A stretch of DNA of 8,029 bases from Cellvibrionaceae bacterium (GTDB lineage Bacteria > Pseudomonadota > Gammaproteobacteria > Pseudomonadales > Cellvibrionaceae). The DNA is taken from the NCBI GenBank assembly GCA_027012915.1, contig JALUYN010000574.1:1-8029 (forward strand), given 5' to 3'. The position numbers were made by a program, and so were the translations under genes. This document shows positions 6,196-8,029 of the stretch, in pieces. The stretch's first letter is position 1. The number at the start of each line of letters is the position of its first letter. The notes under the pieces were generated by a model. The model worked only from the letters and a program-made list of their open reading frames with translations. It had not been told where the DNA came from and searched no databases.

Positions 6196-6537
6196 ATGAA
6201 ATTACCTACCGCTCTTGTTTTCACCTTCTTACTGGCCGGGTGTCACAGCACCACCGTTCTGAACACCACCAGCCCGCAACTGTACTCAAAGGGTGATTGT
6301 AGCGTGCTGCTATTCCCCACCAAGGCCGCAGCTCTTAGGAAAGGCCAAATAACGGAAATGTGTGTTGTGTCAGGAAATAGCGCCCCCAGCTTCGATCACT
6401 CTGTACCAGGGGCAATCAAAAAGAACATAAAGCACCTCTGCGCCTGCGGGGCCGACAAGGCATATATTCAAAGCAGTGCCACCGGGGCTATGGGTGGGCC
6501 CTCCAGCGTCTCTATGGTTGGCTTCGATTACAAGTAA
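6196..6537 (+). CDS. Small cysteine-containing lipoprotein
   Basis: This is a 113-residue lipoprotein. The signal peptide MKLPTALVFTFLLAGC carries lipobox LAGC, so Cys16 would be lipidated. His17 follows rather than Asp, which favours outer-membrane sorting by the Lol system. The mature part has four further cysteines (C35, C56, C82, C84), which could form two disulfides in the periplasm. It also has a CGADKAYIQS segment, a Gly/Ser-rich turn (GAMGGPSS) and a final strand VSMVGFDY. The helix-Cys-GADkayIqs-beta layout recalls RcsF-like small lipoproteins, but identity is too low to name it. AAGGA lies eight nt before the ATG, a good start signal. It is probably downstream in a two-gene unit with the small protein at 5906. 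No terminator hairpin is visible after it. Confidence 0.75.
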   Translation: MKLPTALVFTFLLAGCHSTTVLNTTSPQLYSKGDCSVLLFPTKAAALRKGQITEMCVVSGNSAPSFDHSVPGAIKKNIKHLCACGADKAYIQSSATGAMGGPSSVSMVGFDYK

Positions 6538-6553
6538 GCTTTCGTGCTATTCG

Positions 6554-6575
6554 GCTTTCTAGGTGCTTTCTAGGT
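6554..6575 (+). repeat. Perfect 11-bp tandem repeat (GCTTTCTAGGT x2)
   Basis: GCTTTCTAGGT at 6554-6564 is repeated immediately at 6565-6575, 17 bp after the lipoprotein stop. It may be a simple duplication. The stretch 6576-6915 that follows holds no convincing gene and no clear hairpin; it contains one outlying TATGGAC site (6691-6697). Confidence 0.6.
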
Positions 6576-6915
6576 TTTTCTGATCTGTCTCCCCATATTA
6601 GTGGCCTGCCGCCGTTTTGAGCATCAACCGAGGAAGGAAGTTATAGGGATCTGGCAACTGGGCGAACACTGCGCTGCGGAACACCCACGGTATGGACCGG
6701 CCAGAAGGACCCGTTAACGTCAGCCTTTTTCAAATCATTTCGCGGTTGTGAAATATAGGCTTGGGCGGCGGCCTAGGACCCAGGAGCTGTAGAGATTGCC
6801 ATAGCCCCTGGCCATAATTAAAAATCTCTCAACTGCATGCCTGAATAATCGTGGGTGAGTGCGGTCTACTGCGCATACCTGCCAGAGAGTGAGCCACCCC
6901 CTACCTGCTTTCAGG

Positions 6916-7067
6916 TCAACAATTGTCAACATTACAGGCATGTCCATTTGAGTATTAGCAATTCTTAGCATGCCCGATATGACGCCTGAATGTTAACAAA
7001 GGTTAACAGGCTGTTTGGGTTTCAACATTTCTCAACAGGCACAGAACCATAACAATCCATAACAGGC
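6916..7067. repeat. Array of five hexamer doublets with exact 10-bp period
   Basis: Five pairs of identical hexamers are separated by 4 nt: TCAACA (6916, 6926), TTAGCA (6955, 6965), TTAACA (6993, 7003), TCAACA (7022, 7032) and ATAACA (7049, 7059). The last three are each followed by GGC. Doublet starts are 39, 38, 29 and 27 bp apart. One helical turn between half-sites places both on the same face of the DNA, which fits cooperative or tandem protein binding such as Rep iterons, integrase arm-type sites or a regulator. A weaker sixth pair is CTTAC (7079, 7089). The 4-nt spacers differ, so these are not copies of one 10-bp duplication. Confidence 0.75.
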
Positions 7068-7097
7068 CGACAGTAGAACTTACTATTGCTTACCTCG

Positions 7098-7200
7098 GCC
7101 AGAGGTTTTGAGAAGCTGCCCCCCCACCCCTTTGGGTCCTCCTGGGGAAGTTCTGCGGTACGGTGGCGAAAGCCGCATGTTCTCAGCAGCTACTTCTGGC
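7098..7200. other. C-rich segment with long-range pairing, possible structured RNA or single-strand hairpin
   Basis: GCCAGA (7098-7103) can pair with TCTGGC (7195-7200), and AGCTGC (7114-7119) with GCAGCT (7186-7191). Inside, GTGGC-GAAA-GCCGC (7163-7176) forms a 5-bp GNRA-capped hairpin, and a C7 run (7119-7125) faces GGGG (7144-7147). No convincing reading frame covers it. It lies between the doublet array and the TATGGAC sites. It might be an antisense or control RNA, or a single-strand initiation hairpin. Neither a promoter nor a terminator is clear. Confidence 0.35.
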
Positions 7201-7250
7201 TATAGGGGGTTGTCGTGGCAAATCCCTACTTTTCCCTACCAAAAGCGCAG

Positions 7251-7482
7251 CCCCTTTTTATGGACTGAAAAAACTCATGTTTTGACCCGCTCGCCATTAT
7301 CACCGTGTATTTGGTGTTCTATTTCTAATAACCCCCCTTGGTAATATATATAGGTGTCCACGTTATGGACTAAGTGACTACCGTCAATCGACCCTGTTTA
7401 TGGACCGATAGAAAACGGCCTTTGTCATCTCTGCCCGTCTGTCGCCCCTGTTTATGGACCGAGCCTAGTCCATGTTGTGGAC
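7251..7482. repeat. TATGGAC iteron-like sites, including two GTCCA-N5-TGGAC palindromes
   Basis: TGGAC cores occur at 7261, 7366, 7401, 7455 and 7478, with one outlier at 6693. Sites 7356-7370 and 7468-7482 are perfect palindromes GTCCA-N5-TGGAC. The sites ending at 7265, 7405 and 7459 replace the left arm with CCCCT or ACCCT followed by GTTTA or TTTTA. The 15-bp frame is constant. Three sites are inside the Rep-like gene and one overlaps its stop codon. The pattern suggests binding sites for a dimeric initiator or repressor, presumably the protein encoded here. Confidence 0.75.
7342..7352. other. AT-only stretch beside the palindromic site (candidate unwinding element)
   Basis: The 11-bp TAATATATATA stands in otherwise mixed sequence, 3 bp from the palindrome at 7356-7370. 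Replication origins commonly place an AT-rich unwinding element beside iterons. It could also be a promoter -10 region. It is short, and no full DnaA box was found near it. Confidence 0.3.
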
Positions 7483-7906
7483 CGGGTGTTTTGTTATTTT
7501 CCAGACTGAACTTTCTTGGGGGTGTCGCTGTTGGCTCAATGCTGAGATTCTTTCCGGGGCAATCGTCAATTGCGTACCAGCAGAGAGCGTACAAAGCACA
7601 GACGCCACCGGGATTAGTAAACCGACCTTCTCTGGCCAGCATGATCAGTCGCGCCTCTAACAGCTCTTTGGTGGCTCTGGCTATTGCGCCTTTCGACTTA
7701 AACCCTCGTTTTTTTAGTATTGTGTAGGCCGTGGTCAGATTCCCGTTATTGGAACCCTTGTATTGACTGGCCAACTCCACCAGAAGCTTCACAGCACCCC
7801 CAGACAGGTTTTGATAGTCTCGGTGGTCTAACACCACTCGCGGGATGCCTGCAAAGCCTCCAGGGGCGTCTGAACGCCCCTTACTCTTGCTGCGGGAATT
7901 GCCCAT
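7370..7906 (-). CDS. Winged-helix DNA-binding protein, replication-initiator-like, of a mobile element
   Basis: This 178-residue protein has a basic N-terminus (MGNSRSKSKGRSDAPGGFAG), then an HTH-type segment: IPRVVLDHRDYQNLSGGAVKL, LVELASQYKGSNNGNLTTAY (two helices), ILKKRGFKSKGAIARATKEL (likely recognition helix, about 64-83) and a wing around LIMLAREGRFTNPG. The family is familiar to me from integrative elements and plasmids, usually annotated only as a helix-turn-helix protein. A replication or control role is inferred from the adjacent iteron-like DNA. The tail (141-178) is low-complexity and made of translated repeats: GPQHGLG, SVHKQGR (149-155) and SVHKQGR (167-173). The start has GGAGG seven nt upstream, inside the end of the preceding gene, with only two bases between that gene's TAG and this ATG, so translational coupling is likely. 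The stop codon overlaps a palindromic site. Confidence 0.8.
   Translation of the reverse strand: MGNSRSKSKGRSDAPGGFAGIPRVVLDHRDYQNLSGGAVKLLVELASQYKGSNNGNLTTAYTILKKRGFKSKGAIARATKELLEARLIMLAREGRFTNPGGVCALYALCWYAIDDCPGKNLSIEPTATPPRKFSLENNKTPGPQHGLGSVHKQGRQTGRDDKGRFLSVHKQGRLTVVT
7862..7881 (-). promoter_or_regulatory. 8-bp hairpin in the early coding region of the Rep-like gene
   Basis: In the mRNA, AGGGGCGT (7881-7874) pairs with ACGCCCCT (7869-7862) around a 4-nt loop, within codons 9-15. So stable a stem so near the start may slow initiation or strengthen dependence on coupling with the upstream gene. It could also be incidental to the coding sequence. Confidence 0.35.
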
Positions 7907-7908
7907 AG

Positions 7909-8028
7909 CTAATCCTCCAGCGGCTTAACCTGGGCTACCTTTGTCTCCCCATAATATGAGTCTCCGGCAATACCTCGGCTTATCAGGGCCTGCTCTGAGG
8001 CTTCCTGCTTGTTCTCCGCCTCGATGAC
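7909..8028 (-). CDS. C-terminal end of an unidentified protein, 5' end beyond the window
   Basis: Thirty-nine residues and a TAG stop (7911-7909) are visible, from the right edge onward: VIEAENKQEASEQALISRGI, then AGDSYYGE and finally VAQVKPLED. The first part is a charged, Ala/Glu/Gln-rich helix. I do not recognise the family. The stop is two bases upstream of the Rep-like ATG, and the last codons contain its Shine-Dalgarno sequence, so this gene heads an operon with it. The whole segment reads in one frame with sensible composition, which supports a real gene end. Confidence 0.6.
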   Translation of the reverse strand, partial: VIEAENKQEASEQALISRGIAGDSYYGETKVAQVKPLED

Positions 8029-8029
8029 T

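Noticed and set aside
6735..6971. 78-codon minus-strand frame (MLRIANTQMDMP...)
   Set aside because: No Shine-Dalgarno sequence, no recognisable family, and its start lies over the doublet repeats; not excluded, but unsupported.
7108..7344. 78-codon plus-strand frame
   Set aside because: Low-quality composition (Pro, Ser, Trp), no start signal, and it overlaps the foldable segment.
6916..7482. CRISPR array
   Set aside because: Repeats are too short, variable and irregularly spaced, and no cas genes are present.
7374..7908. Plus-strand frames opposite the Rep-like gene
   Set aside because: Antisense shadows; the minus-strand frame has a good Shine-Dalgarno sequence and an HTH domain.
6586..7953. 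TGTCTCCCCATA occurring at 6586-6597 and 7942-7953
   Set aside because: One or two 12-base repeats are expected by chance in 8 kb; the flanks do not extend the match enough to suggest att sites.

Overview
The window looks like a gammaproteobacterial chromosome, most likely a marine Marinobacter/Pseudomonas-like lineage. The organism call is inferred from the dnaX protein sequence, from the placement of the 4.5S RNA gene directly upstream of dnaX, and from the porin plus short phosphate-binding-protein pair. It joins two unlike parts: a conserved core segment (about 1-4625) and an accessory segment (about 4626-8029) with different gene content, weaker start signals, lower coding density and many short repeats.

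Core segment. On the minus strand, ffs (4.5S SRP RNA, 1698-1810, promoter at 1863-1891) is followed by dnaX (start 1535, running off the left edge). dnaX carries all three elements of an E. coli-type programmed -1 frameshift (306-359): an internal Shine-Dalgarno-like GGGGAGG, the slippery heptamer A AAA AAG, and a downstream hairpin. It should therefore make tau plus a 401-residue gamma. Divergently, a porin gene (2090-3241) and a small periplasmic PstS-like protein gene (3259-3693) form a two-gene operon with its own promoter, possible operators and a UUCG terminator. Convergent with it lies a gene with a complete EAL phosphodiesterase domain (3690-4625, minus) that keeps only the last ~40 residues of a GGDEF domain. 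Its 5' end stops at what I read as the junction with foreign DNA.

Accessory segment. After a degraded coding remnant (4625-4810) come an unrecognised ~280-aa protein (minus), a small basic hypothetical protein and a cysteine-containing lipoprotein (both plus). Then follows about 830 bp without a convincing gene, and finally a winged-helix DNA-binding, replication-initiator-like protein (7370-7906, minus), translationally coupled to the end of an upstream gene that enters from the right edge.

Most interesting content. The 830-bp gap and the 3' end of the Rep-like gene carry two independent repeat systems. (1) 6916-7064 holds five doublets of identical hexamers spaced exactly 10 bp apart; the hexamer differs between doublets (TCAACA, TTAGCA, TTAACA, TCAACA, ATAACA) but is exact within each. 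(2) Six TATGGAC/TGTGGAC sites, two of them perfect GTCCA-N5-TGGAC palindromes, lie at 6691-7482; three are inside the Rep-like reading frame, where they encode its repetitive C-terminal tail (SVHKQGR twice). With an AT-rich stretch at 7342-7352 and a foldable C-rich segment at 7098-7200, this resembles the replication or maintenance control region of an integrated plasmid-like or ICE-like element. That function is inferred, not shown.
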